From Ponticaulis profundi (lineage in GTDB: Bacteria > Pseudomonadota > Alphaproteobacteria > Caulobacterales > Hyphomonadaceae): a stretch of DNA of 64,000 nt. Shown one piece after another: positions 14,550 to 24,437 of this stretch; within the stretch, counting starts at the first letter, position 1; each line of letters opens with the position of its first letter. The stretch spans positions 1 through 64,000 of the forward strand of contig NZ_JBHSSW010000009.1 of the NCBI RefSeq assembly GCF_042659465.1. Reading direction: 5' to 3'. The notes beneath the pieces were generated by a model. That model saw nothing but the letters and a program-made list of their open reading frames with translations, searched no databases and was not told the DNA's origin. The position numbers were made by a program, and so were the translations under genes.

Positions 14550-16939
14550 AGTTCACTGTTTCCTGGCTGCAGGATCATTTGCAGACGAAAGCCAGCCTCG
14601 ACGAAATCCTGGACAGCATGACCAAGGCTGGCCTGGAGGTCGAGAGCGTCGAAGACCCGGCTGCGGAACTGTCCGAATTCACGGTTGGCCATGTGGTCGA
14701 AGTGCATAAGCACCCGGATGCCGACAAGCTGAACATCTGTACCGTCGCGACGAAAGACGGCGAGCTGCAGATCGTTTGCGGCGCACCGAATGTGCATGAA
14801 GACATGTGGGTCGCCTACGCACCGCTGGGCGCTTACATTCCCGGCCATGACATGACGCTCGACAAGAAGGCGCGCAAGATCCGCGGCATTGAGAGCCATG
14901 GCATGCTGTGCTCGTCAAAAGAGCTGGGGCTGGGTGAAGACCATGACGGCATTATGGACCTGAAAGGTCAGTACAAGGTTGGCGAACCGCTGGCAGCCGC
15001 CGTGGGCCATGATGACCCGGTGATCGATTTCGAAGTCACACCAAACCGTCCGGACTGGCTTGGCGTGCTCGGCATTGCGCGCGATCTGGCCGCGACCGGT
15101 CTTGGCCGTTTCGACCCGATGGCTGTGAAATCCGTTGTCGGCGGGTTCCCCTGCCCGGTCGAGATTGCGACCGAGAACACAGAGGCCTGCCCGGTTTTCT
15201 TTGGCCGTGTCATTCGCGGTGTTAAAAACGGCCCGTCGCCGGACTGGATGCAGGCGCGCCTGAAAGCCGTCGGCATCAATCCGAAAAACATGCTGGTCGA
15301 TGTGACGAACTATCTGTCCATTGATCGGGCACGTCCGCTGCACGCCTATGATCTGGTGAAGCTCCAAGGCAAGGTCAGTGCCCGGCTTGGCCGCGAGGGC
15401 GACCGCTTCATGGCGCTGGACGACAAGGAATATGAAGCCAGTGAAGACATGTGCGTGATCGCTGACGAATCCGGCATGATCGGACTTGGCGGCGTGATGG
15501 GCGGTAAAGGCACGGCCGTTTCCGAAGACACAACGGATGTGTTCATCGAAGCGGCCTATTTCGATCCGCTGCGGACCGCACGCACAGGCCGGGCGACCGG
15601 CATCATTTCCGATGCGCGTTATCGTTTCGAGCGCGGCATTGATACGCAGAGCAGCCTGGAAGGGCTGGAGCTTGCAACACAGCTCATCATGGATGTTTGC
15701 GGTGGCGAAGCCTCTGAAGTTACGATGGCTGGCGCTGTGCCTGCCAATCCGGCAGCCGTGGCATTCTATCCAAATGATGTGAAGCGCCTGACCGGCGTGG
15801 AGATGAAGACATCGGATATGCGCAAGATCCTGAAGGATCTTGGCTTCACGCTCGAGGACACGGGCGAGGCCTGGTACATGACCCCGCCAAGCTGGCGTCA
15901 TGACATTGAAGGCTCTGCCGATATCGTTGAGGAAATCATCCGCGTGAAGGGCTTTGATGCCCTGCCGCTGACGTCTCTGCCAGCGCCGGAAGGCGGCGTG
16001 CGCCAGGTCCTGACAGAACCACAGCGCCGTGTCCGCACTTGCCGCCGCGTGCTCGCCGCGAATGGCTTTCTCGAAACCGTGACCTGGAGCTTCGTCTCCG
16101 AAGCCGAAGCGAAGCTGTTCGGCGGTGGTGAGCGCGAATTGCAGGTGGCCAACCCCGTTGCCTCTGAACTTGGCTGGATGCGCCCGAGCATTCTGCCAAA
16201 CCTGATCAAGGCGGCGCAGCGCAATGCTGACTTCAGCCAGCGTGACATTCGCCTGTTTGAGGCTGGCCCGGTCTATCGCGGCGATGGCCCAAAAGACCAG
16301 CGTCGCACGATTGCCGGGATTGTTCGCCCGGAAACCCTGCGCCATTGGGACGGCAAGGCAGCCGCTTACGACATTTATGATGCGAAGGCAGAAGTCTTCC
16401 AGCTTCTGGATGCCATCGGCCAGCAACCCGACAAGCTGATGGTGATGGAGCCAACGCGCGCACACTGGCACCCGGGCCGGTCGGCCACCCTGCGCCTGGG
16501 CCCGAAGAACACGATTGTCCATTTCGGTGAGATCCACCCGAAAGTGCTCAAGGCACTGGGTGTGGATGGCCGGATTATCGGCTTCGAGATCAATCTCGAT
16601 GCCGTGCCCCTGCCGCGCGCAGCTGGCGTGAAGACGAAACCGGTTCTGGAAAAGCTCGACCTGACGCCAATCCGCCGTGACTTTGCCTTTGTCGTTGAAG
16701 AAGCCATGAGCGCAGGTGAACTTGCCAAGGCCGCAGCCGGCGCAGACAAGAAGCTGATTTCCAGCGTTGATGTGTTCGATGTCTATCAGGGCAAGGGCGT
16801 TGAGCCTGGACACAAGTCTGTGGCGATCGAAGTGACCATCCAGCCATCAGACGCCACGCTCACCGATGAGCAGATCGATGCGATCGCGAAAAAGGTGATC
16901 AAATCAGCTGAGAAGATCGGCGGCACGCTGCGCGGCTGA
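14546..16939 (+). CDS. pheT: Phenylalanyl-tRNA synthetase beta subunit
   Basis: 797 aa, full length. An N-terminal EMAP/tRNA-binding domain (about 40-150, with KHPDADKLNICTV) is followed by B3/B4 editing domains including NPKNMLVDVTNYLS, B5 (about 405-475, WRHDIEGSADIVEEIIRVKG), a catalytic-like core, and the C-terminal FDX-ACB domain (about 705-797, TPIRRDFAFVVEE). It works with PheS. A strong terminator follows at 16966. Confidence 0.97.
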   Translation: MKFTVSWLQDHLQTKASLDEILDSMTKAGLEVESVEDPAAELSEFTVGHVVEVHKHPDADKLNICTVATKDGELQIVCGAPNVHEDMWVAYAPLGAYIPGHDMTLDKKARKIRGIESHGMLCSSKELGLGEDHDGIMDLKGQYKVGEPLAAAVGHDDPVIDFEVTPNRPDWLGVLGIARDLAATGLGRFDPMAVKSVVGGFPCPVEIATENTEACPVFFGRVIRGVKNGPSPDWMQARLKAVGINPKNMLVDVTNYLSIDRARPLHAYDLVKLQGKVSARLGREGDRFMALDDKEYEASEDMCVIADESGMIGLGGVMGGKGTAVSEDTTDVFIEAAYFDPLRTARTGRATGIISDARYRFERGIDTQSSLEGLELATQLIMDVCGGEASEVTMAGAVPANPAAVAFYPNDVKRLTGVEMKTSDMRKILKDLGFTLEDTGEAWYMTPPSWRHDIEGSADIVEEIIRVKGFDALPLTSLPAPEGGVRQVLTEPQRRVRTCRRVLAANGFLETVTWSFVSEAEAKLFGGGERELQVANPVASELGWMRPSILPNLIKAAQRNADFSQRDIRLFEAGPVYRGDGPKDQRRTIAGIVRPETLRHWDGKAAAYDIYDAKAEVFQLLDAIGQQPDKLMVMEPTRAHWHPGRSATLRLGPKNTIVHFGEIHPKVLKALGVDGRIIGFEINLDAVPLPRAAGVKTKPVLEKLDLTPIRRDFAFVVEEAMSAGELAKAAAGADKKLISSVDVFDVYQGKGVEPGHKSVAIEVTIQPSDATLTDEQIDAIAKKVIKSAEKIGGTLRG

Positions 16940-16965
16940 TCGCATCCTAACGTCATCAAACAAGG

Positions 16966-16990
16966 AAGCCGGCAGCAATGCCGGCTTTTT
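16966..16990 (+). terminator. Rho-independent terminator after pheT
   Basis: AAGCCGGCA pairs with TGCCGGCTT around a GCAA loop, and the T-run continues to 16990. It is 26 bases past the pheT stop. Confidence 0.93.
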
Positions 16991-17169
16991 CATGCCCGCG
17001 CACGACACATAAGGGGAATTTTCTTGCTTTTCACCCTGTCGTTTTCGTGAACGCAGATATTTTCTTTCTCCGGCGTGTTTCGGTGCTTTTTCCTTTGCAC
17101 CTCCCCCGCGCAGGTGATTTCATTTTTCACTAAGTTTGGAACTGTGGAATCACCTGTTGGGGGACAGAC

Positions 17170-17727
17170 ATGGATTACACACAGCGTATTCATCCATCCC
17201 GACCCGTTACACACTGGCATCTGAACGGCACGGGTCTCGTGTGGCGCGATGAAACCGGGCGGTCGGGCAAAGTGCCGTTTTCCGCCATTCGAACGGTCAG
17301 CTATCAGTATGAATCCCATCGCGACAAGCCGGGCCGCTACACACTGCGCCTTTATGCTGGTCCGAAATACTGGCTATCAAATAAGCATGTGCGCGATGAT
17401 GGCCAGGTGGAGGATCGCTCCAAAGCGTTCGCGGCCTTCATCGAGCAGCTGCATGCAGAGCTGTCACAGGCGAACCCTGACACAGCCTATCGCTCCTTCA
17501 CGCGCTGGCCGGTCTTTCTCTGCCGCCTTGTCATCAGTCTTGCTGTGCTGGTTTGCATGATTGGCATTCTCAGCTTTGCCATTGTCACCATGTTTGTCTG
17601 GCTGATCGCTGTGATGAGTCTTGGACTGGTGATCCTTGTACCGGTTCTGGCGCAGAGCTGGCTGCACAACCGGCCCCATCGCTATAAGCCGGATCGCATT
17701 CCATTCCTCCGGCGCCTGAAACGCTAG
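17170..17727 (+). CDS. Membrane protein of unknown function
   Basis: 185 aa. The first 110 residues are soluble and polar. They begin MDYTQRIHPSRPVTHWHLNG, with a segment (VPFSAIRTVSYQYESH) resembling a PH-like or DUF-type beta domain. They are followed by two closely spaced hydrophobic segments (about 115-138 and 141-163) and a basic tail PDRIPFLRRLKR. No conserved catalytic residues are visible. It stands alone between the pheT terminator and the tRNA-Gly gene, which is on the other strand. A ribosome site (GGGGGACAG) lies upstream of the ATG. Confidence 0.75.
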   Translation: MDYTQRIHPSRPVTHWHLNGTGLVWRDETGRSGKVPFSAIRTVSYQYESHRDKPGRYTLRLYAGPKYWLSNKHVRDDGQVEDRSKAFAAFIEQLHAELSQANPDTAYRSFTRWPVFLCRLVISLAVLVCMIGILSFAIVTMFVWLIAVMSLGLVILVPVLAQSWLHNRPHRYKPDRIPFLRRLKR

Positions 17728-17758
17728 GGAATAGAAAACTGACTTTCTTAGTGGAAAA

Positions 17759-17833
17759 TGGAGCGGGCGATGAGATTCGAACTCACGACATCAACCTTGG
17801 CAAGGTTGCGCTCTACCCCTGAGCTACGCCCGC
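17759..17833 (-). tRNA. tRNA-Gly (anticodon GCC), CCA encoded
   Basis: Read on the minus strand, the acceptor GCGGGCG (17827-17833) pairs with CGCCCGC (17763-17769), followed by discriminator T and an encoded CCA (17759-17761). The D-arm (GTAGCTCAGGGGTAGAGC), an anticodon stem CAACC/GGTTG around TTGCCAA (anticodon GCC) and the T-arm GTTCGAATC are all intact. Confidence 0.97.
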
Positions 17834-17867
17834 TCACAATGGGTAGTCCGGCAGCGCCGGAAGCGGT

Positions 17868-17896
17868 GATAAAGCGCATCTGGCGCTCGGATGCAA
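17868..17896 (-). promoter_or_regulatory. Possible promoter of tRNA-Gly
   Basis: On the minus strand TTGCAT (17891-17896) and TTTATC (17868-17873) are 17 bases apart, about 35 bases before the tRNA. The match to -35/-10 consensus is only partial. Confidence 0.3.
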
Positions 17897-17931
17897 GAGG
17901 AAAAATACAGGAATAACGACTCTTTTTTCGA

Positions 17932-18975
17932 TTATCTCGCGCGGGCCTGTGCTGTGCGCGCAATATCGAGAAGCAGGTGGCCAACCAGCGCGTCCTGCGG
18001 ACTGGAAGCGCGCCGACACTCGCCATCAATTTCGGCAACACGGTTGGCCAGTGACAAGAGAATCGTCGGGCTCCAGACCCGCATACGACGGTCAAAAGCC
18101 GGCCATTGGCGCTCATATATACGCGGGAAGAGCTTTTCACCGATGCGGGCACCCTGAATGCCGCTGGCCGAAATCTCATGCGCCGTGGAGAGCCGTTTCA
18201 GCTGGTTCAAAAGCCCGATCAGCAAAGGTATGGCCGCGGTCTCCATCGCAATATGCGGCAGCATATTCGCCAGTTCCCGTGTCTTGCCGTCGAGCGCAAA
18301 ATCAATCAGCTCGAAATGTGACGACTGATCCTCCAGCGCGACGAGATTGTTCACATCCGATGTGGTCAATGGACGCCCGAGGCTGTCTGAGAACAGAGCC
18401 AGCTTGCCAAGCTCGCTCTCTGCCAGAGACTGATCCTCCATCAGCATCTGAACAAGCAGCTGGCGCGCATCCGGCTCGATCTCGATCTGGCTTTCGCGCA
18501 GATGATCTTCGACCCATCGCGCAAAATCCTGAGGCGTGCGTTCAAAGAACTGCAGCGCGGTCGCATGTTTGGACGCTTCAAATGCCTTGCGTGTCTTGGA
18601 TCGCGGACCAAGGTCACCAGCGATCACGATCAGGCGGCCGGCCGGCATTTCACCGCGCTCATCAATCGCTTTCAGAGCGTCGAGTGCAGGCCCGGCCTCG
18701 CTCTCTTTCTGAAGGGTGTATTCCACCAGGCTCACGCCGCCAAAAAGAGAGGCCGAGAACAGGTCATCGACGATTGAGCCCGGATCCTGTTTGGCATCCT
18801 CATAAGAGACCCGTTTGCGCTCCATCGGGTCTTTCGAGGCTTTCAGAAGGGTATCACCAAGCTGAGAGACATGCTCTGCGATCGGTGCGCCTGGCTTGCC
18901 GAACAGGAGAATGGCAGCGCTCTGTGGATCAGGCGCCGAGCAAAACGCTTCAGCCTGTCGTCCTTGTCGTTTCAC
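17932..18975 (-). CDS. holA: DNA polymerase III delta subunit
   Basis: 347 aa clamp-loader subunit that opens the beta clamp in the gamma/tau complex. It shows the HolA N-terminal domain (AAILLFGKPGAPIAEHVSQL), the FSASLFGGVSLVEY segment, the middle ATPase-like fold with RLIVIAGDLGPRSKTRKAFE and the helical C-terminal collar domain. Its ATG overlaps the lptE stop (18972-18975). The order leuS-lptE-holA is conserved in alphaproteobacteria. Confidence 0.93.
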   Translation of the reverse strand: MKRQGRQAEAFCSAPDPQSAAILLFGKPGAPIAEHVSQLGDTLLKASKDPMERKRVSYEDAKQDPGSIVDDLFSASLFGGVSLVEYTLQKESEAGPALDALKAIDERGEMPAGRLIVIAGDLGPRSKTRKAFEASKHATALQFFERTPQDFARWVEDHLRESQIEIEPDARQLLVQMLMEDQSLAESELGKLALFSDSLGRPLTTSDVNNLVALEDQSSHFELIDFALDGKTRELANMLPHIAMETAAIPLLIGLLNQLKRLSTAHEISASGIQGARIGEKLFPRIYERQWPAFDRRMRVWSPTILLSLANRVAEIDGECRRASSPQDALVGHLLLDIARTAQARAR

Positions 18976-19544
18976 AGCTCGCTTTCGCTGCCGACATCGG
19001 TGAAGTCATCTTCATCACCGAAGATTTCGGCGTCGCCCTCATTGACCGTGTCCTCACCCGCAAAACGTTCCTCGCTGGCGAGACGAAGCTGCAGCTCTGT
19101 GACCAGATTGCGCGCGACATCAACCGCTGCACGGTCTTCGGCATTACGGCGCGCCATGATGTCAGCGTAAGGTGACGATGGTGCCGCAAAGCTGGTAAAG
19201 CCCGAAACACGTCCCGTAAGCGTGCCTTCCGGCGTCGTCAGCGTGTATTTGGCGCGAAGCGTGGTATTCGTCCGGCTGTTCGCTCCGGCAGGCTGAATGG
19301 CAAAGTCCGTTGAACGGATCTGCAAGGTCACATCCAGCGCGCCGCTATCAACATTCGGCAGGCCCGGCCGCAACAGCATCAGCAATTCACGGCGCAGAAT
19401 CTGACCGCTGCGGCCGTCAATCTGCGAGATCTGAATGCTGCCCTCTTCCGCATTCATCGAAGACCCGTAAACCGGGGTGAAACCACAGCCCGACAAGGCC
19501 GCAGCTGAACCGAAGATGAGGGCGGAGAGGAGAAGCTGTTTCAT
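18972..19544 (-). CDS. lptE: LPS-assembly lipoprotein LptE
   Basis: 190 aa outer-membrane lipoprotein that plugs LptD during lipopolysaccharide export. The signal peptide has lipobox LSGC followed by GFTPVYG, the hallmark of the family. The mature domain alternates hydrophobic and polar strands (TLQIRSTDFAIQPAG, TTLRAKYTLTTPEG). The acidic C-terminal tail (DAEIFGDEDDFTD) is typical of alphaproteobacterial members. Start and stop overlap leuS and holA by 4 bp, so the three are one translationally coupled operon. Confidence 0.92.
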   Translation of the reverse strand: MKQLLLSALIFGSAAALSGCGFTPVYGSSMNAEEGSIQISQIDGRSGQILRRELLMLLRPGLPNVDSGALDVTLQIRSTDFAIQPAGANSRTNTTLRAKYTLTTPEGTLTGRVSGFTSFAAPSSPYADIMARRNAEDRAAVDVARNLVTELQLRLASEERFAGEDTVNEGDAEIFGDEDDFTDVGSESEL

Positions 19545-22135
19545 GACACCACAATGTTGACGATGCGCCCCGGCACCACAATGATCTTGCGGATGGTTTG
19601 GCCATCCGTAAAGCTTTTCACATTGGAATGTGACAAGGCGATGGCTTCGATGTCGTCTTTTGCGGCATCGACTGAGACTTGGATCTCAGCGCGCTTCTTG
19701 CCATTCACCTGAACAGGCAAGGTGATGGTGTCGTCTTTCAGAAGCGCCTCATCAACCACAGGCCAGCTCGCGATGCTGACAAGGCCTTCACCGCCAATAC
19801 GGCCCCAGATTTCTTCCGCCAGGTGCGGCATGAAAGGGGTGAGCGCACGCGCCAGGAATGAGATCGACTCGATACGCGCGGCAAGCAGGGCATCGGTTTC
19901 TGCCTGACTTTCCGCTTTGCGCAGCGCATTGATCCATTCATGGATCGTCGCAATTGCCGAGTTGAAACGGAAACCATCAATCGCGTCCGAAATCGCCTGA
20001 ACGGCGCGGTGGCTGAGCTTACGAAGTTCCAGACCCGCATCATCCATTTCCGGCAGAGCCGCGCCTTCAGATGGCGCGCCCTCTGGCAAGGCATCGACCA
20101 CGGCCCAGACCTTTTGTGCAAAACGCCAGGAGCCCTCAACACCGGACTGGGTCCATTCCACATCACGTTCCGGCGGCGAGTCCGACAGGACGAACCAGCG
20201 CGCGACGTCTGCACCAAAATCTGAAATGATTTCGGTCGGGTCCACCGTGTTCTTCTTGGACTTGGACATTTTCTCGATCGGACCGGTCGTGACCGGCTTC
20301 TGAGTCGAGATTTCTATATAGCCATTGTCTGACTCTTCGATCTCCTCAGGAGAGAGCCATTGGCCATCCGTCGATTTATAGGTTTCGTGCGTGACCATGC
20401 CCTGCGTGAAGAGCGCCTGGAAGGGTTCACCCGATTCCAGCGGCAACAGACCGGCATCCCGCATCGCGCGGCAGAAAAAGCGCGAATAGAGAAGGTGCAG
20501 AACCGCATGCTCGACACCGCCAATATACTGATCGACCGGCAGCCAGTATTTCGCAGCTTCCAGATCGACCGGCTTGTCATCAGCCGGCGCCGCGAAACGG
20601 GCAAAATACCAGGAACTGTCGGCAAACGTATCCAGCGTGTCCGTCTCGCGGACCGCTTCCCCGCCGCATTTCGGGCAGGTCGTATGCTTCCAGGTCGGAT
20701 GGCGCTCCAGCGGATTGCCCGGCACATCGAATGTCACGTCTTCCGGCAGAGTAACCGGCAATTGGTCGTCCGGCACAGGCAGCGTGCCGCAGCTTGCGCA
20801 TTTGACGACCGGAATCGGACAGCCCCAATAACGCTGACGTGAGACACCCCAGTCACGCAGGCGATAAGTCGTTGCACCTTCACCGAGACCATTTTCTTCC
20901 AGTCTGGCAATCGCCGCCTGGATCGCATCGGTTGTCGAAAGGCCGTTCAGGAAATCGGAATTATAGATCGTGCCCGGGCCGGTATAGGCCTCGTCGGTGA
21001 TCTCATGATCTTCCGGTTTCACCTCCGGCGGCAAGACAACCGGCTGGACAGGCAGGTCATATTTGCGCGCGAAATCGAGGTCGCGCTGATCACCTGCCGG
21101 TGACCCGAAGACGGCACCGGAGCCATAGGTTGAGAGCACGAAATTCGCGCTCCAGACCGGGATTTCCCAATCGGGATTAAACGGGTGGCGAACCTTGATG
21201 CCCAGATCAATGCCAAGCTTTGGTGCCTTTTCGATGGCTTCTTCAGACGTTCCCAGCTTTGCGCAGGCTTTCTGGAAGTCAGCAATGGCAGGGTTCTCTT
21301 TTGCCAGCTCTTTGGTGATCGGGTGATCGGGTGCCAGCGCGACAAAGCTCGCACCATAGAGCGTATCGGGACGCGTGGTGAAAACCTCGATATGGTCGCC
21401 GAAACGTTCCGCATCGCCGCCAATCAGCGGCCAGCGCAGGTTTGCGCCCAAGCTTTTACCGATCCAGTTCGCCTGCATGCTGCGAACCTTCTCCGGCCAG
21501 TTTTCGAGTTTCCGGACTTCTTCCAGCAGATCATCGGCATATTCGGTGATCTTGAAGAACCATTGCTCGAGCTCGCGGGTCTCGACCTCTGCGCCGGAGC
21601 GCCAGCCCTTGCCGTCAACGACCTGCTCATTGGCGAGCACGGTCATATCGACCGGGTCCCAGTTCACCTTGGATGATTTGCGGTAGACGAGGCCTTTTTC
21701 GAGCAATGCGATGAAAATACGCTGCTGCTGCGCGTAATAGCTCGGATCGCAGGTCGCAAACTCGCGCGTCCAGTCGAGCGACAGACCGAGCAGCGCAAAC
21801 TGCGCCTTCATGGCGGCGATATTGTCATACGTCCAACCCTTCGGGTGGACACCGCGCTGCATGGCTGCGTTTTCCGCTGGCATACCGAAAGCGTCCCACC
21901 CCATTGGGTGAAGCACTTTGAAGCCATTCATCAGCTTGTAGCGAGCAACGACATCGCCCATGGCGTAATTGCGCACATGGCCCATATGCAGACGTCCCGA
22001 CGGATAGGGGAACATCTCCAATACATAGGCTTTCGGGCGACCCGGTTCCGGATCGCCCGCTTCAAAAATACGTTGCTCAGCCCACACAGATTGCCATTTC
22101 GGCTCTGTGGTGCGGTGATTGTATCGCGACGCCAC
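19541..22135 (-). CDS. leuS: Leucyl-tRNA synthetase
   Basis: 864 aa class I synthetase. The HIGH motif appears as SGRLHMGHVRNYAMGD (about residues 46-60). The CP1 editing domain (about 225-420) contains TTRPDTLYGASF. The Zn-type insert has CASCG and CPKCGG Cys pairs. The KMSKS loop is EKMSKSKKNTVDP (about 635), followed by the anticodon-binding domain. It is the first gene of leuS-lptE-holA. A DUF3576 lipoprotein gene lies 36 bp upstream on the same strand. Confidence 0.97.
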   Translation of the reverse strand: MASRYNHRTTEPKWQSVWAEQRIFEAGDPEPGRPKAYVLEMFPYPSGRLHMGHVRNYAMGDVVARYKLMNGFKVLHPMGWDAFGMPAENAAMQRGVHPKGWTYDNIAAMKAQFALLGLSLDWTREFATCDPSYYAQQQRIFIALLEKGLVYRKSSKVNWDPVDMTVLANEQVVDGKGWRSGAEVETRELEQWFFKITEYADDLLEEVRKLENWPEKVRSMQANWIGKSLGANLRWPLIGGDAERFGDHIEVFTTRPDTLYGASFVALAPDHPITKELAKENPAIADFQKACAKLGTSEEAIEKAPKLGIDLGIKVRHPFNPDWEIPVWSANFVLSTYGSGAVFGSPAGDQRDLDFARKYDLPVQPVVLPPEVKPEDHEITDEAYTGPGTIYNSDFLNGLSTTDAIQAAIARLEENGLGEGATTYRLRDWGVSRQRYWGCPIPVVKCASCGTLPVPDDQLPVTLPEDVTFDVPGNPLERHPTWKHTTCPKCGGEAVRETDTLDTFADSSWYFARFAAPADDKPVDLEAAKYWLPVDQYIGGVEHAVLHLLYSRFFCRAMRDAGLLPLESGEPFQALFTQGMVTHETYKSTDGQWLSPEEIEESDNGYIEISTQKPVTTGPIEKMSKSKKNTVDPTEIISDFGADVARWFVLSDSPPERDVEWTQSGVEGSWRFAQKVWAVVDALPEGAPSEGAALPEMDDAGLELRKLSHRAVQAISDAIDGFRFNSAIATIHEWINALRKAESQAETDALLAARIESISFLARALTPFMPHLAEEIWGRIGGEGLVSIASWPVVDEALLKDDTITLPVQVNGKKRAEIQVSVDAAKDDIEAIALSHSNVKSFTDGQTIRKIIVVPGRIVNIVVS

Positions 22136-22171
22136 TGGCGTCCTCCTTCCGGATATTTTTTAAAACTGGGG

Positions 22172-22600
22172 TTAGCTGAAATCGCCGACTTTAAGTTCGC
22201 GCGCACGCGTCAGAATTGCGTTTTCCAGCTGAATTTCTGTGTCCGGATCCGTCGCCGCATCCATCCACTCGCCCGCTTCATTCTTCACCTGTTTGAAGAC
22301 AGAGACGTTCACACCGTCTGCGCGCAGGCGCGTGTCGAGAATGTAAACGGTCAGCTTGAAGCGCTCATTGGCAAGATCCGGGTTGGAATACCAATCAGTG
22401 ATGATGATACCGCCCTGAGGGTCAGCACTTGCCAGCGGCATGAAAGACAATGTGTCCAGCGTTGCGCGCCAGAGGAATGCGTTGACACCGACTTTCGCGG
22501 TATCCGCCTCGACAGTATCACTGCGGCCAGAAGACATACATCCAGCAGTCAGGAGCGCACACGCACCCATTGCTACAGCTAAGGCTCGATACTTGCTCAT
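22172..22600 (-). CDS. DUF3576 lipoprotein
   Basis: 142 aa from the ATG at 22600 (GGGAG 6 bases upstream). The frame is open to 22693, but the extra N-terminus is not signal-like. The signal peptide ends in LLTAGC (lipobox), and the mature part contains VGVNAFLWRATLDTLSFMPL and IITDWYSNPDLANERFKL. These are characteristic of DUF3576, an alphaproteobacterial family found upstream of leuS. The fold resembles small outer-membrane-associated lipoproteins. Function is not established. Confidence 0.9.
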   Translation of the reverse strand: MSKYRALAVAMGACALLTAGCMSSGRSDTVEADTAKVGVNAFLWRATLDTLSFMPLASADPQGGIIITDWYSNPDLANERFKLTVYILDTRLRADGVNVSVFKQVKNEAGEWMDAATDPDTEIQLENAILTRARELKVGDFS

Positions 22601-22707
22601 GATCACTCCCGGCGAATTCGCAACACTCAGTTCAACACTTTTAGCGTTCGGTGTATAGCATGTGACTTTCAGGCTAAAAGTCCTGAATGACAATGAGTGG
22701 CCTTGAA

Positions 22708-23889
22708 ATGCGTATATTCTTTTTAATCTTTTCCACTTTCACCGTGTTTACCGCCTCAGCGCAGGCTCAGATCGAATCAGATCTTGATGCAGAACTGGTC
22801 ACAGTCCTCTCCGGATATGGCGATATTGACGGCGAACCGCAGCCTGAAAACGCCATGGCAGAGCTTTCATTGTCAGGACATGCGTCCAAGGTGCTGCAAA
22901 ACGGCGTCGAAGTGACGGCGCGCTTTGCTTTTCGCGCACAGAATGATCACCCCGACCGTCCGGGCTTTGCTGGCCATGTCATTGACTGCCCGCCAACCGT
23001 CGCCGGATGCCCGAATGTGAATGGCGAAGGCATTCAGGGCGCTTTTTCCCGTCTGACCTCCACGAGCGACGGCCAGGAATACGGCGCGCGCGGCAGCCTC
23101 GAATCGGCTTATCTCGCCTTTGATGGCGGCTGGGGAGAGCTGGTGCTCGGACGCGATACCGGCGTCGCACAGCGTTTCTATGAAGGCGGACCGACTGTCT
23201 TCAGCCTGGCGCGCAGTGAAAATCCGATTCTGGACCCGTCCGGGATCAACATTGCCCGCGTTCGCAACGATATATCTTCAACGGCCGAAAAAGTGAGCGT
23301 CGTCAGTCCGCGTATTCTGGGCTTTCGCATTGGCGGGTCCTACACGCCGGATGCTTCCGTTCGCCGTCTTGATCTGAACACGGGCGAGACCTTTGACAAT
23401 GTGCTGGAGGCCGAACTTGGCGAGGCCTGGGAAGTCGGCATTCAGGGCTATCATTTCTTTCGCGAAGCCGATCTGCGCCTGCGCGGCTCTCTGACCTGGA
23501 GTCAGGCCAGCGTTGAAACCGCGATCTATGATGATGTCGAAACCTGGAGCTATGGCTTCGAGCTGGAAAAGCGTGATGTCTATCAGATTGGCGCAAGCTA
23601 TCTGACGTCCAGCAATGGGGGGCTGGGTGACTATCACTCCATGGCCGCGGGCGGCGCCTGGTACTGGAAGGACTGGGCCTTCAAGCTTTCGGGGAACAAA
23701 AGCGAAGATGAAGCGCTTGGCTTGGAAGGGTGGACTTCAACCATTGGTTTCGGCCGCTCGCTAGGCGATCATGTTGACTTTACGTTAGGCTATCGGTTTG
23801 CCCAAACAGAGTCCAATTTGCGCCAGTTTGGCACAACTCAGAGCCTTGATCGTGAAGGAGTGTTGCTCGAAATCCGCATATCCGAATAA
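22708..23889 (+). CDS. Outer-membrane porin
   Basis: 393 aa from the ATG at 22708. Upstream in-frame ATGs at 22687 and 22693 are possible. A signal peptide (MRIFFLIFSTFTVFTASAQA) is followed by alternating amphipathic strands. There is the porin-like segment GSLESAYLAFDGGWGELVLG with R-D-T next, and a C-terminal strand VLLEIRISE. Two Cys (CPPTVAGC) could form a disulfide in a loop. It is probably a trimeric general porin related to the Gram_neg_porins family. It is divergent from the DUF3576 gene. Confidence 0.82.
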   Translation: MRIFFLIFSTFTVFTASAQAQIESDLDAELVTVLSGYGDIDGEPQPENAMAELSLSGHASKVLQNGVEVTARFAFRAQNDHPDRPGFAGHVIDCPPTVAGCPNVNGEGIQGAFSRLTSTSDGQEYGARGSLESAYLAFDGGWGELVLGRDTGVAQRFYEGGPTVFSLARSENPILDPSGINIARVRNDISSTAEKVSVVSPRILGFRIGGSYTPDASVRRLDLNTGETFDNVLEAELGEAWEVGIQGYHFFREADLRLRGSLTWSQASVETAIYDDVETWSYGFELEKRDVYQIGASYLTSSNGGLGDYHSMAAGGAWYWKDWAFKLSGNKSEDEALGLEGWTSTIGFGRSLGDHVDFTLGYRFAQTESNLRQFGTTQSLDREGVLLEIRISE

Positions 23890-23949
23890 TTCCGGAATTT
23901 AATTCGCATTTGTCTTTAAATTTACGCATTTCCGTTCCTAATAGGTCTC

Positions 23950-24399
23950 ATGAAATTAGCTGCTGTCATATGTTCTGCTTCAGTGCTCCTGCTTTGCGGG
24001 GCCGCGTCTGCGCAATCGCAGGACGTGCAGGATGATATTGCGAACGCAAATTCGACCGCAGCGAATTCTCCGACACCGGCATGGTATAAAAACTTTACCC
24101 TGTCCGAGCAGGTGCCGAACGCAGACCCAACGAACAATATGACCTTCCAGGAAAATGCCCGCGCATTTCAATGGGGCGGTATTGGTCGCTGGAAAATGAA
24201 TCTGCACATGGTGACGCGCCCGGAAGAATCCCCGCTCCCACGCGAGGAAATGCGCGCAGGTGCAAGCTATCAGTTCACACCACGCTTCAGCGTTGGCGGT
24301 CAGGTCAGCGTCGGTGCGCAGGAACTGAACGATGTTTCGACCTGGGAAGAGCAGGAAGTCGAAGCCGGCGTTCAGCTGAAATCTACCTTCAAATTCTAG
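23950..24399 (+). CDS. Small periplasmic protein, NtrZ-like
   Basis: 149 aa with a signal peptide ending GAASA. The mature part contains PAWYKNFTLSEQ, a GRWKMNLHMV strand and the C-terminal repeat-like strands GASYQFTPRFSVGGQVSVGA. The arrangement resembles NtrZ, the alphaproteobacterial periplasmic protein that restrains the NtrY sensor kinase. I rely on general pattern memory, so this is tentative. It could instead be a small unclassified beta-rich envelope protein. It ends 38 bp before a convergent gene. Confidence 0.6.
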   Translation: MKLAAVICSASVLLLCGAASAQSQDVQDDIANANSTAANSPTPAWYKNFTLSEQVPNADPTNNMTFQENARAFQWGGIGRWKMNLHMVTRPEESPLPREEMRAGASYQFTPRFSVGGQVSVGAQELNDVSTWEEQEVEAGVQLKSTFKF

Positions 24400-24437
24400 T
24401 CGTCAGCCAGGGCTGAGCACACCGGAAGACCCTTCAT

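Noticed and set aside
14915..16813. 632-codon open frame antisense to pheT
   Set aside because: It exactly shadows a full-length pheT with all its domains. Long antisense frames are expected from the codon bias of GC-rich DNA, and the product matches no family pattern.
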